From Actinomycetota bacterium (GTDB lineage: Bacteria; Actinomycetota; Actinomycetes; Streptosporangiales; Streptosporangiaceae), in assembly GCA_027313705.1 (NCBI GenBank), contig DAHVDE010000067.1, positions 62,001 to 126,000 on the forward strand: DNA of 64,000 nucleotides, read 5' to 3'. A program made the position numbers and the translations under genes. The notes below the pieces were generated by a model that did no database searches, was not told the DNA's origin, and was given only the letters and a program-made list of their open reading frames with translations. Positions 1 through 8,041 of this stretch are shown piece after piece. Each line of letters starts with the position of its first letter. Position 1 is the stretch's first letter.

Positions 1-6
1 CCTGAG

Positions 7-282
7 ATGGCACACAAGAAGGGCGCGTCTTCCAGCAGGAACGGGCGCGACTCCAACGCCCAGCGGCTGGGCGTGAAGCGCTTCGGCGGTCAGGTTGTCA
101 AGGCCGGCGAAATCATCGTGCGCCAGCGGGGAACGCACTTCCACCCTGGTGTGGGTGTTGGGCGCGGCAAGGACGACACGCTGTTCGCACTGGTGCCTGG
201 CGCGGTCGAGTTCGGCACGAGGCGCGGTCGGCGCGCGGTCAGTGTCGTGTCGGTGCCCGAGCCTGTTGCGAAGGCTAGCTAA
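7..282 (+). CDS. rpmA: 50S ribosomal protein bL27
   Basis: Component of the large ribosomal subunit whose N-terminal arm reaches the peptidyl-transferase centre. The 91-residue protein opens with [20 protein letters not shown] and contains GVKRFGGQ and [10 protein letters not shown], all hallmark bL27 motifs; length is normal. There is no cleavable N-terminal extension before MAHKK of the kind seen in Firmicutes. rplU normally lies just upstream and would be outside the window. The stop TAA (280-282) is followed with no gap, in the same frame, by obgE, so the two are co-transcribed and probably translationally coupled. Identity is certain. Confidence 0.98.
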   Translation: MAHKKGASSSRNGRDSNAQRLGVKRFGGQVVKAGEIIVRQRGTHFHPGVGVGRGKDDTLFALVPGAVEFGTRRGRRAVSVVSVPEPVAKAS

Positions 283-1647
283 CTGGCCGAGTTCGCAGAT
301 CAGGCCGAGCTCGTCGTCCAGGCTGGAAACGGCGGCAACGGGTGCGCTTCTGTGCACCGGGAGAAATTCAAGCCGCTTGGCGGGCCAGACGGAGGTAACG
401 GCGGGCGCGGCGGTAACGTCGTGCTCAAGGTCGAGCCGAGCGCGTCAACGCTGCTCGACTTTCACCGGCGGCCGCTGCGGCGGGCCGGCGATGGCAAGGC
501 GGGCGCTGGCGGTCACCGTAACGGGGCTAACGGCGGCGACCTAATGGTCGGCGTTCCTGATGGCACCGTCGTCAAGACGGCGGACGGCGAGGTACTCGCC
601 GATCTGATCGGGGCGGGGACCGAGTTCATTGCCGCCGAAGGCGGCCATGGCGGGCTAGGGAACGCGGCGCTTGCCTCGACCAAGCGCAAGGCACCGGGAT
701 TCGCGCTGCGCGGCGAGCCCGGACAGCGGGCCGAGCTGGTGCTTGAGCTGAAGACGATCGCCGATGTGGGCCTGGTCGGGTTCCCCAACGCGGGCAAGTC
801 TTCGCTGATCGCTGCGATGTCGGCGGCGCGGCCGAAGATCGCCAGTTACCCGTTCACGACCTTGATCCCGCACCTCGGCGTGGTAGCGGCGGGCGACGTC
901 CAGTTCGTGATGGCCGATGTACCTGGCCTGATTCCCGGTGCCAGCGAGGGCAGAGGACTCGGCCTGGAGTTCTTGCGGCATGTAGAGAGATGTTCCGTGC
1001 TCGTGCACGTGATCGACTGCGCGACGGCCGAGCCCGGGCGCGACCCGATCACCGACCTTGACGTGCTCGAGGCTGAGCTAGCCGCCTACGACGAGCTGAC
1101 CGGGGCAGGCATGGCGGGCAGGCCCAGGCTGGTGGTGCTCAACAAGGTCGACGTGCCAGAGGCGAGGGATCTTGCCGACATCGTGCTGCCCGAGTTTAAG
1201 GCCAGGGACCTGCCGGTGTACCTGGTGTCGGCCGCGACGGGGGAGGGGCTGCGGAAGCTGTCGTTCGCGATCGCGGCCATCATCGACGCGGCGAGGAAGT
1301 CGGCACCGCAGGCCTTGCCGACGCGGCTGGTAATCAGGCCTGAGCCGGTCGCCGGACCGGACTTCGAACTGGTCAAGCTGAGGGAGAACTCGTTCCTGAT
1401 CACGGGCGTGAAGCCACGCCGGTGGATCTTGCAGACCGATTTCAGCAATGACGAGGCCGTAGGCTACCTTGCTGACCGGCTGGCCAAGCTCGGCGTCGAG
1501 GAAGCACTCGCCGAAGCCGGGGCGGTGCCGGGTGCCGAGGTGCTGATCGGTGCGGAAGACGACGCGGTGGTGTTCGACTGGGATCCCAAGGTAGCGGCAG
1601 CGGCCGGCTTCGGACCTCGCGGCACCGATCCCCGGCTAGAGCACTAG
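283..1647 (+). CDS. obgE: GTPase Obg/CgtA, ribosome assembly and stress GTPase (apparent CTG start)
   Basis: Large-subunit assembly GTPase. The Gly-rich Obg fold ([18 protein letters not shown]), G1 loop GFPNAGKSS (about residues 166-174), [14 protein letters not shown] and a C-terminal OCT domain are all visible; 454 residues. The first ATG/GTG/TTG in frame is GTG at 352, but starting there would remove 23 conserved residues ([20 protein letters not shown]). In-frame codons run back only to CTG at 283, directly after the rpmA stop TAA. That CTG aligns with the usual Obg initiator Met and has AAGG at 271-274 as a Shine-Dalgarno. I therefore place the start at CTG 283. Product identity is certain; the start is inference. 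Confidence 0.9.
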   Translation: MAEFADQAELVVQAGNGGNGCASVHREKFKPLGGPDGGNGGRGGNVVLKVEPSASTLLDFHRRPLRRAGDGKAGAGGHRNGANGGDLMVGVPDGTVVKTADGEVLADLIGAGTEFIAAEGGHGGLGNAALASTKRKAPGFALRGEPGQRAELVLELKTIADVGLVGFPNAGKSSLIAAMSAARPKIASYPFTTLIPHLGVVAAGDVQFVMADVPGLIPGASEGRGLGLEFLRHVERCSVLVHVIDCATAEPGRDPITDLDVLEAELAAYDELTGAGMAGRPRLVVLNKVDVPEARDLADIVLPEFKARDLPVYLVSAATGEGLRKLSFAIAAIIDAARKSAPQALPTRLVIRPEPVAGPDFELVKLRENSFLITGVKPRRWILQTDFSNDEAVGYLADRLAKLGVEEALAEAGAVPGAEVLIGAEDDAVVFDWDPKVAAAAGFGPRGTDPRLEH

Positions 1648-1758
1648 CTCGCCGGGGATGGCAGGCGGCGTCGGCGTTAGGTCGCCGTGCACGCAGCCAA
1701 CTGCCGCCCCAGGGCCGACTAAACTGTATGGGCACTTGCGCCAGCGGAAGGAGCGCGG

Positions 1759-4095
1759 TTGTCCATCGAGGACCAGGCAGGTACCGAGCATACTCGCGAG
1801 CAGGCATATATCACGATCTTGTACGAACGCCTTGACGAGCTGAGGAAGCGAGCAGCCGACCGGCTCAATGGCGTCATGCGCCAGGTTGGCGGCACCCCGG
1901 CGGCGCGGACGGAACGTGAAGGGCTGACGGTCATGTACCGGCAGCAGATCGGCCAGCTCGCGGCGGCGGAGAACGGCTTGTGTTTCGGGCGCCTTGAGTT
2001 CAACGACGGCGCCAGAACCTATATCGGCCGGGTCGGCATGCACGCCGAGAACGACGACTACGACCAGCTTCTGATGGACTGGCGAGCCGAGGCCGCCCGG
2101 CCGTTCTACCTGGCGACGGCAGCCTCGCCAGGGGATGTCAGGGTGCGCAGGCACATCAAGACCCGTGGCCGTACCGTGACCAAGCTCGACGACGAGGTGC
2201 TAGACCTCGCGGTCGCCGACCCCGCCAAGCATGAGGGACTGACCGGGGAGTCGTCTTTGCTCGCGGCGCTGAAGGCGGGCCGCACCGGACGGATGCGCGA
2301 CATCGTCGAGACGATCCAGGCCGAGCAGGACTACATCATCAGGTCGGGGCTAGGCGGCATCGTCGTGGTCCAGGGCGGTCCGGGCACAGGTAAGACCGCT
2401 GTTGCCTTGCACCGGGCCGCTTACCTGCTCTACACCTACCGGCGTCAGCTCGAAAAGCCAGGCGTGCTCGTCGTCGGGCCGAACTCGACCTTCCTGCGTT
2501 ACATCGGCGAGGTGCTGCCTTCACTCGGCGAGACCAGCGTGCTGCTGGCGACCGTAGCCGACCTGATGCCTGGCATCACCGCGACAGGTACCGAGCCGGC
2601 GGCGGTCGCGCTGATCAAGGGGCGGCTGGAGATGGCCAAGGTCGTGGCGGCGGCGGTACGCGAGCGCCAGTCGCTGCCCGCTGGGGGTCTTTACGTTACT
2701 TTCGAAAAGGACAGCTACCAGCTTTCCCGGCAGTCGATCTCGCGCGCCAGGGAACGAGCGAGGCGGTCGCGGCAGCGGCACAACGAGGCCAGGCAGATCT
2801 TCGTGCGCGAGATGCTGAACGAGCTGGCGCGGGTGGTATCTGGTCGCCTCGGCGCCAACCCGCTCGGCGGCGGCAATCTGATGGGCCGTAACGACATCGA
2901 GGACCTGCGCGCAGAACTGCGCGAGGATCCGCAGGTGCGGGCGGCCATAGGCAGGCTCTGGCCGATCCTGACGCCACAGCAGCTCATCGGCGATCTGTAT
3001 GCGTCGCGGCGACTGCTGGCCACGGCGGCGCCCTCGCTGAGCCAGGCCGAACGTGACCTGTTGCGCCGGCCAGCCGGCGCACCGTGGACGCCAGCCGATG
3101 TGCCGCTGCTTGATGAGGCCGCCGAGCTGCTCGGCGAAGACGACCGGGCGGCCAAGGCCCTGGCCAGGCACAGACACGAAGAAGAAGAGGCCTACGCCCA
3201 GGGTGTGCTTGAGATCATCGGCAGGGACATAGAGGACGACCAGGAAATCCTGATGGGCGCCGACATGCTCGACGCATCCCGGCTGGCCAGGCGCTACGAC
3301 ATCGACGAGTACCGCACCCCGGCCGAGCGGGCCGCGGCCGACCGGACCTGGGCGTTCGGGCACGTGATCGTGGACGAGGCGCAGGAACTCTCGCCGATGG
3401 CCTGGCGGACCGTGATGCGGCGCTGCCCCATCAAGTCGATGACCATCGTCGGCGACGTGGCCCAGACCGGCGACGTCTCGGGAACGGCGTCCTGGTCCGA
3501 AGCACTCGGGCCGTACGCGGGTGACCGGTGGCGGCTGGCGCCGCTGACGGTCAACTACCGTACGCCTGCCGAGATCATGGCGGTAGCGGCCGATGTGCTT
3601 GCCGAGATTGATCCGCAGGCGCAGCCGCCACGCTCGGTGCGTGAGTCTGGCACATTGCCCTGGCGGCTGCGTGTCACCGAGACCGAGTTCGCGGACCGCG
3701 TGGCAGAAGCGGCGGTCGCCATCGCCGGATGGCAGGCGGGGGACGGGACGCTGGCGGTAATCTGCCCGGCATCGCGGGTCGAGGCGCTCAGGGCCGTGAT
3801 CGGCGGCGAGCCATCCGATGGTGGGGATCTCGAGCGGCCGGTGACCGTGCTGACCGTGCGCGAGGCTAAGGGCCTTGAGTTCGACTCCGTGCTCGTGGCC
3901 GACCCGGCGGCGATCCTCGGCGAGTCCTCGCGCGGTTACGGTGACCTCTACGTCGCCATGACCAGGGCTACTCAGCGGGCCGGTGTCATTCACAGTGGTG
4001 AGGTGCCTTCCGTGCTCGGCAGGCTGGCCCAGGTGGGGAGCGTGGCGCAGGCCATGGCCGGCCCGCAGGCTGCGCAGGTGACCGGCGCAGCCTAG
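1759..4095 (+). CDS. HelD/HelR-like superfamily 1 helicase, RNA polymerase recycling factor
   Basis: 778-residue UvrD/SF1-type protein of the actinobacterial HelD class. HelD proteins bind RNA polymerase, push into its channels and release stalled complexes; some (HelR) confer rifamycin tolerance. Visible: N-terminal coiled-coil stretch (about 10-75), HelD-specific region, Walker A GGPGTGKT (206-213), Walker B-type VDEAQELSP (near 540), and C-terminal SF1 motifs (TVLTVREAKGLEFDSVLV, YVAMTRAT). Start is TTG at 1759 with a strong GGAAGGAG at 1746-1753. A TAAACT at 1720-1725 could be a -10 element. It stands alone between obgE and the methylase. Class is confident; a role in rifamycin resistance is only a possibility. 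Confidence 0.9.
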   Translation: MSIEDQAGTEHTREQAYITILYERLDELRKRAADRLNGVMRQVGGTPAARTEREGLTVMYRQQIGQLAAAENGLCFGRLEFNDGARTYIGRVGMHAENDDYDQLLMDWRAEAARPFYLATAASPGDVRVRRHIKTRGRTVTKLDDEVLDLAVADPAKHEGLTGESSLLAALKAGRTGRMRDIVETIQAEQDYIIRSGLGGIVVVQGGPGTGKTAVALHRAAYLLYTYRRQLEKPGVLVVGPNSTFLRYIGEVLPSLGETSVLLATVADLMPGITATGTEPAAVALIKGRLEMAKVVAAAVRERQSLPAGGLYVTFEKDSYQLSRQSISRARERARRSRQRHNEARQIFVREMLNELARVVSGRLGANPLGGGNLMGRNDIEDLRAELREDPQVRAAIGRLWPILTPQQLIGDLYASRRLLATAAPSLSQAERDLLRRPAGAPWTPADVPLLDEAAELLGEDDRAAKALARHRHEEEEAYAQGVLEIIGRDIEDDQEILMGADMLDASRLARRYDIDEYRTPAERAAADRTWAFGHVIVDEAQELSPMAWRTVMRRCPIKSMTIVGDVAQTGDVSGTASWSEALGPYAGDRWRLAPLTVNYRTPAEIMAVAADVLAEIDPQAQPPRSVRESGTLPWRLRVTETEFADRVAEAAVAIAGWQAGDGTLAVICPASRVEALRAVIGGEPSDGGDLERPVTVLTVREAKGLEFDSVLVADPAAILGESSRGYGDLYVAMTRATQRAGVIHSGEVPSVLGRLAQVGSVAQAMAGPQAAQVTGAA

Positions 4096-4146
4096 ACGGA
4101 GAATCACCGCATCGTGGCTGAGCGGATATTCGCTGGCTGAACGACC

Positions 4147-4177
4147 GGCGGGCGACTAGGGTGGCGGGCGACTAGGG
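4147..4177. repeat. Two-copy tandem repeat, period 16
   Basis: The 15-mer GGCGGGCGACTAGGG occurs at 4147-4161 and again at 4163-4177, separated by one T. It lies between the helicase stop and the methylase start. It is one of several intergenic tandem repeats with a 16-bp period in this window. Confidence 0.9.
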
Positions 4178-4220
4178 CGGTCAAGCTGAGGAGAGACCAT
4201 GGGCGTGGTCATGTTCTTCC

Positions 4221-4991
4221 GTGCCAGGGCGGTCAGGCCGCCGGTCTTGGTCGGGCGCTGCCTATCAGGGCCGGCGGCTCGCCGGGTGGCCGGGCGCTAA
4301 CCCGCCTGGCGCGCATTTTCTCACCGATCGGGAGCAGGTTGGCCTGCTGGTGCGTGGCAGTGGTGTCGGACCCGGTGACCTGGTGCTTGATCTGGGTGCG
4401 GGCTACGGTGCGCTGACCGGGCCGCTGGCTGCCGCCGGCGCCACGGTTATCGCGATCGAACTCGATCCCGTGCTCGCCGGGCGGTTGCGGCGGCGGTTCG
4501 CTGGTCAGGCAGTGGTCACGGTGGTCGAGGCCGATCTGCGGAAGGTGCCGTTGCCGCTGCGGCCCTTTCATGTGGTGGCCAGTCCGCCGTTCGCGCTCAC
4601 GACGCTGCTTTGCCGAAGGCTCATGGGCGACCGGGAGGTCCGGCTGGCCGGCGCGGAACTCGTGCTTGAGTGGGGCGCGGCTAAATGGCTGACCAGGCCG
4701 GGTTCCGGTGACCGCGAAGTCGGCAGCTGGGCCGCGAAATACGAGATCGCTTTGGTGCGCCGGATACCGGCAGTGAGTTTCTCGCCGTCGCCGCGCTCAG
4801 ACGCCGCTCAGGTTCGCATCAGGCCACGGGCGGGCCGGCCACGGGCACGCCGGTTACAGGCCGATGGTGGCCAGGGCCGCGGTCAGGGCGCTGTGCCAGC
4901 CGCCGGGGGACCTGGCTGGTCCTGCCGAGGGCGGTTTGGCGTTGTCGAGCGCCGAAAGTGTGGCCATGACGACGTCGCCTGCCCGGCCTGA
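4221..4991 (+). CDS. Erm37-like rRNA adenine N6-methyltransferase family protein, altered motif IV
   Basis: Class I SAM-dependent methyltransferase of the KsgA/Erm family. GAHFLTD resembles motif X, LDLGAGYGALTGPL is the SAM loop, IELDP follows as motif II, and RPFHVVASPPF occupies motif IV, where mycobacterial Erm37 has ANPPY; the catalytic Asn is Ser here. After about residue 205 the protein becomes a low-complexity tail that runs 138 nt antisense into the convergent glycosyltransferase gene. The GTG start at 4221 has no good ribosome site; ATG at 4199 has one (GAGGAG) but is in another frame and stops after about 33 codons. Either the gene has an N-terminal frameshift or it starts weakly. 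Activity on 23S rRNA is doubtful. Confidence 0.62.
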   Translation: MPGRSGRRSWSGAAYQGRRLAGWPGANPPGAHFLTDREQVGLLVRGSGVGPGDLVLDLGAGYGALTGPLAAAGATVIAIELDPVLAGRLRRRFAGQAVVTVVEADLRKVPLPLRPFHVVASPPFALTTLLCRRLMGDREVRLAGAELVLEWGAAKWLTRPGSGDREVGSWAAKYEIALVRRIPAVSFSPSPRSDAAQVRIRPRAGRPRARRLQADGGQGRGQGAVPAAGGPGWSCRGRFGVVERRKCGHDDVACPA

Positions 4992-5948
4992 GGCAACGGC
5001 GGCGTCGCCTAGCTCAAGCTCGTGCTGCAGGTTGTCCCTGCCGTGCCCTTGGACAACGTCAAGCAGCAGCAACGGCCTGCCGACCACCCTTGCCTCGGTA
5101 CAAGTATCACCGGAACTGGTAATGACCAGGTCAGATGCCGCCATCAGCTCGGGAATCCGGTGCGAGAACCCGAATGGGTGCACCAGCGGCTGGCGCGCGG
5201 CGACCGCCCGCAGCCGTTGCTCAAGGTGGGTGTTCCTGCCCGCGACGGCCAGCACGTGCACCCCGGCATCGCCGAGCGCCCTGGCGGCCTGGGCGACAGG
5301 GCCAAGTCCCCAGCCTCCAGTGGTCAGCAGCACGCACTTGCCGTCTGCTGGCAGGTCAAGCTGCTGCCTGGCGCTGGACTGGGTCAGCGGCATGAAGAAG
5401 TCATCGCGCACCGGAGGCGGTACCACCAGGACCCGCGCCTGCGGCGCGAACCTCCTGACCGCGCGCTCGGCCACCTCGGAGGTGACCAGATAGAGATCTA
5501 CGTGCGAGTGCACCCACAGGCGGTGCGGCGTGGCATCGGTGCACAGCACGACGTGCCTGGTGCCCGGGTACCTGCCTGCCAGGGCGCTCATCGCAGAAGC
5601 ACCCGTCGCGAATACGGAAATGACCAGTTCAGCTGGGTTAGCGTCCAGGTGAGCGCGCAGCCTGGGCACGATCTGGCTCCTGGCCGCGGCATCGGCCAGC
5701 CAGGCCAGCCGGTTGCCCTCGCGCAACGCCGCGAAGTGAAAGGCGTCGTAAAGCCCTGGCAACGACAGCATGGTGCGGAAGACCTTGCTGCCGACCGAGT
5801 CGGCACCGCGGCCGAGCAGCTTCATCAGGTCCAGTTTCTCCGTCGACCAGCCTTGCGCCCGCAGTGCCGCCGAGCACGCCGCAGCCAGTTGATCGTGGCC
5901 AAGGCCGATCGACCCCGACAGCATGACGGCGTGCCTGCGTAGGCTCAT
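4854..5948 (-). CDS. GT28/MGDG-synthase-like glycosyltransferase
   Basis: 364-residue GT-B glycosyltransferase related to monogalactosyldiacylglycerol and processive diacylglycerol glucosyltransferases, which transfer sugar from a UDP-sugar to a lipid. The N-terminal GSIGLGHDQLAAAC matches the SxGxGH acceptor-binding loop of the family. The C-terminal half has LLTTGGWGLGP and a donor-site region MAASDLVITSSGDTCTEAR. No membrane helix is seen, consistent with peripheral membrane association. Its 3' end overlaps the tail of the convergent methylase. The polysaccharide deacetylase is divergent on the other side. Exact lipid and sugar cannot be told from sequence. Confidence 0.85.
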   Translation of the reverse strand: MSLRRHAVMLSGSIGLGHDQLAAACSAALRAQGWSTEKLDLMKLLGRGADSVGSKVFRTMLSLPGLYDAFHFAALREGNRLAWLADAAARSQIVPRLRAHLDANPAELVISVFATGASAMSALAGRYPGTRHVVLCTDATPHRLWVHSHVDLYLVTSEVAERAVRRFAPQARVLVVPPPVRDDFFMPLTQSSARQQLDLPADGKCVLLTTGGWGLGPVAQAARALGDAGVHVLAVAGRNTHLEQRLRAVAARQPLVHPFGFSHRIPELMAASDLVITSSGDTCTEARVVGRPLLLLDVVQGHGRDNLQHELELGDAAVASGRAGDVVMATLSALDNAKPPSAGPARSPGGWHSALTAALATIGL

Positions 5949-6033
5949 GACAGGGTTACCTGCCCCGCCAGTCAGACATCATGCGTCACAGGTGCCTGGT
6001 CAGGGTCATGCCTGGCCGGCCGCCCATGCCATC

Positions 6034-6792
6034 ATGGCATCGATGACGACCAGGTTGCTCCGACCGCCGCTCGTTACCGCCGCGGCCTTTGCGCTCGCCG
6101 GCGCCGCCGTGTTCCAGGCTGGTCCAGGCGTGACCGGGCTAGGACCGGTGCGCAGGGCCATGTTTCCCGCGCTCCTCGGTACGGGGCACGACGACCATGT
6201 CGCCCTGACCTTCGACGACGGTCCCGATCAGGCCGCTACTCCCTTGTTCGTCGAGGCTCTGGCCAGACGCGGCGTCAAAGCCACCTTTTTCCTGCTCGGC
6301 TCCAGGGTGGCCATGAACCCGCGCCTGGCGGCGGAACTGGTCGCGGCCGGGCACGAGGTCGCGGTGCACGGCTGGGAGCACAGGTTCCTGCCGCTGCGCG
6401 GGCACCTTGCCACCCATGACGACCTGGCCAGGGCGGCGGACACGATCGGGGAAGTGACCGAAGTGGTGCCCCGGCTGTTCCGGCCGCCCTACGGGGTGCT
6501 TAGCACCGGGGCGCTGATGGCAGCGCGCCGGCTGCGGCTGGCAACCGTGCTCTGGGGTTGCTGGGGCAAGGAATGGACGCCCGGCTCGACCGGCCGTTCT
6601 GTGTTTGCCACGCTCAGCGGTGACCTTCGTGGCGGCGTGACTGTGCTGCTGCACGACTCGGACGCTACTGCCCCGGCTGGCAGTGCCAAGGCGGCGCTTG
6701 ACGCGCTCGACCCGCTGTTCGACGAATGCGAACGCCGAGGACTGCGAATAGGCCCGCTCGGCGAGCATGGCTTGCCTCAGCTCGGTCAATGA
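6034..6792 (+). CDS. Polysaccharide deacetylase (NodB domain), membrane-anchored or secreted
   Basis: Carbohydrate esterase family 4 enzyme that removes N- or O-acetyl groups from cell-wall polymers. Motif 1 TFDDGPD gives the catalytic base and metal Asp, motif 2 HGWEH gives two metal His residues, motif 3 RPPYG and motif 5 LLHDSD complete the active site. A hydrophobic N-terminus (VTAAAFALAGAAVFQAG) is a signal peptide or anchor. Longer in-frame starts would overlap the divergent glycosyltransferase, so ATG 6034 is chosen; ATG 6043 is equally possible and neither has a strong ribosome site. 252 residues. Confidence 0.86.
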   Translation: MASMTTRLLRPPLVTAAAFALAGAAVFQAGPGVTGLGPVRRAMFPALLGTGHDDHVALTFDDGPDQAATPLFVEALARRGVKATFFLLGSRVAMNPRLAAELVAAGHEVAVHGWEHRFLPLRGHLATHDDLARAADTIGEVTEVVPRLFRPPYGVLSTGALMAARRLRLATVLWGCWGKEWTPGSTGRSVFATLSGDLRGGVTVLLHDSDATAPAGSAKAALDALDPLFDECERRGLRIGPLGEHGLPQLGQ

Positions 6793-6807
6793 GATGTATC
6801 TTGCTTT

Positions 6808-6850
6808 GACTCCCGATGCCTCTGACTCCCGATGCCTCTGGCTCCCGATG
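6808..6850. repeat. Tandem repeat, 16-bp unit, about 2.7 copies
   Basis: GACTCCCGATGCCTCT is present at 6808-6823 and 6824-6839, followed by a third partial copy with one change (GGCTCCCGATG, 6840-6850). It begins 16 bp after the deacetylase stop codon and lies in otherwise non-coding sequence. Confidence 0.92.
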
Positions 6851-6919
6851 AAATTCGCGTTGCCGCAGGAACGCGCCACGAACTCGGCCCCGGGTGGGGC
6901 TTGCCCTAACCTGGCGGGT

Positions 6920-6976
6920 ATGCGGCTAGTCGTCGAGTTCACCCTGCTGGACTTTGTGGTAGCTATGCTCGGCTAG
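6920..6976 (+). CDS. Possible leaderless micro-ORF, 18 residues
   Basis: ATG at 6920 is preceded by TAACCT (6907-6912) with exactly 7 nt between, the arrangement typical of leaderless actinobacterial genes. The product MRLVVEFTLLDFVVAMLG is hydrophobic and acidic. The stop overlaps the end of the convergent M48 protease gene. No recognisable -35 is present and such short ORFs occur by chance, so this is only a candidate. Confidence 0.25.
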   Translation: MRLVVEFTLLDFVVAMLG

Positions 6977-8004
6977 CTGTCGCCGTCGTCCGAGTCGTCC
7001 CTGCGCCCGAACCTGTTCATCAGCCGCTCGCCCGCGCCTACCGCGGAACCGGCGACCCCGCGCACCGCTCCGATCAGCGGGTCAGCTGAGCGGTTCCACG
7101 AGTCCTGGTAGGACTTGGCCGCCGACTTGAATTCGTCGCCCATCGAAGTGCCGCGGTCCTGGTCGCGCCTCGGGTAGTTCCCGGCCAGGATGTCGGCGTA
7201 GTCGCCGCTCGACGCCCACCGGTCAAGTTCGGCGAACCTGATCACCGCGAACGGGTGCGTGGTGCCCTGAAGCTGCATCAGCTTGATCAGGCTCTCCCGG
7301 ACGTCGGGCACGCCGTCGTACTCGCGCGCCTGCTCGAGGAAGGCGTCCGCGCTCAGTTCGGCGAGCCGCGAGCCGCCCGCTGTCTTCATCAGCGCCCGGC
7401 GCGAGGCGGCAACATCCTGGCAGGCCAGCAAGCCCGCCCGGTCACAAGACAGCTCCGACTTGCGGTACCACTCCTCGAGCCCCCAGATCACGGCCTTGAG
7501 GCCGATCCAGGCGATCGGGATGAGCGCAAGCCTGGTGACCAGGTTGAGCAGGGCAAACAACATGGTCCTGTAGACCGCGTGCCCGGAAAGCACGTGCCCG
7601 AGTTCGTGCCCGATGACGAACCTGAGCTCGTCTTCGTCCATCAGGTCGACCAGGCCGGTCGTGATCACGATGAACGGCTTGTCCGTGCCAAGCGCCATCG
7701 CGTTCACTTCAGGGTTCTGCCAGATGAAAAGTTCGGGTACTCGCGGCAGGTCGAGCACATATGCCCCGTCAAGCATCATCTGGTATACCTGCGGGAACTG
7801 CTGCTCGGACGCACGCACTGAGCTGGCAAGGAAGAGCAGTCGCAGGGCGCGGTCGCTGAACAGGCTGGCGATGTTGCGCAGGATCACATCGAAGCCGGTC
7901 AGCTTCCGCAGCGCGACCAGGGCGGAGCGGTCGGCAGGGTGTTCGTATGCGCGGGAGCTGATGTCCGGCAGACGAACGCGGGAGCGTTCAGGCACAGTGT
8001 TCAT
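6973..8004 (-). CDS. M48-family zinc metallopeptidase
   Basis: Membrane-associated metalloprotease of the M48 (HtpX/Ste24) clan. HELGH (residues 133-137) supplies the two His zinc ligands and the catalytic Glu, and SELSCDRAG about 50 residues later supplies the third ligand. Between them, FALLNLVTRLALIPIAWIGLKAVIWGL looks like membrane helices. The C-terminal part has a Gly/Ala/Ser-rich segment and an acidic tail. ATG at 8004 is preferred to the longer form because the longer form would overlap the divergent ligase start, and because TACCAT (8011-8016 on this strand) lies 6 nt upstream, suggesting a leaderless transcript. 343 residues. Confidence 0.88.
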   Translation of the reverse strand: MNTVPERSRVRLPDISSRAYEHPADRSALVALRKLTGFDVILRNIASLFSDRALRLLFLASSVRASEQQFPQVYQMMLDGAYVLDLPRVPELFIWQNPEVNAMALGTDKPFIVITTGLVDLMDEDELRFVIGHELGHVLSGHAVYRTMLFALLNLVTRLALIPIAWIGLKAVIWGLEEWYRKSELSCDRAGLLACQDVAASRRALMKTAGGSRLAELSADAFLEQAREYDGVPDVRESLIKLMQLQGTTHPFAVIRFAELDRWASSGDYADILAGNYPRRDQDRGTSMGDEFKSAAKSYQDSWNRSADPLIGAVRGVAGSAVGAGERLMNRFGRRDDSDDGDS

Positions 8005-8041
8005 GCCGTCATGGTATGCGCCTCTAGGAAGAGTGGCCGTC

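Noticed and set aside
2521-4107. 528-codon open frame antisense to the HelD-like gene
   Set aside because: Shadow frame; the plus-strand protein shows all helicase motifs.
7613-8041. Upstream extension of the phenylacetate-CoA ligase frame
   Set aside because: Antisense to the M48 gene, Ser/Arg-rich, and the ribosome site fits ATG 8042.
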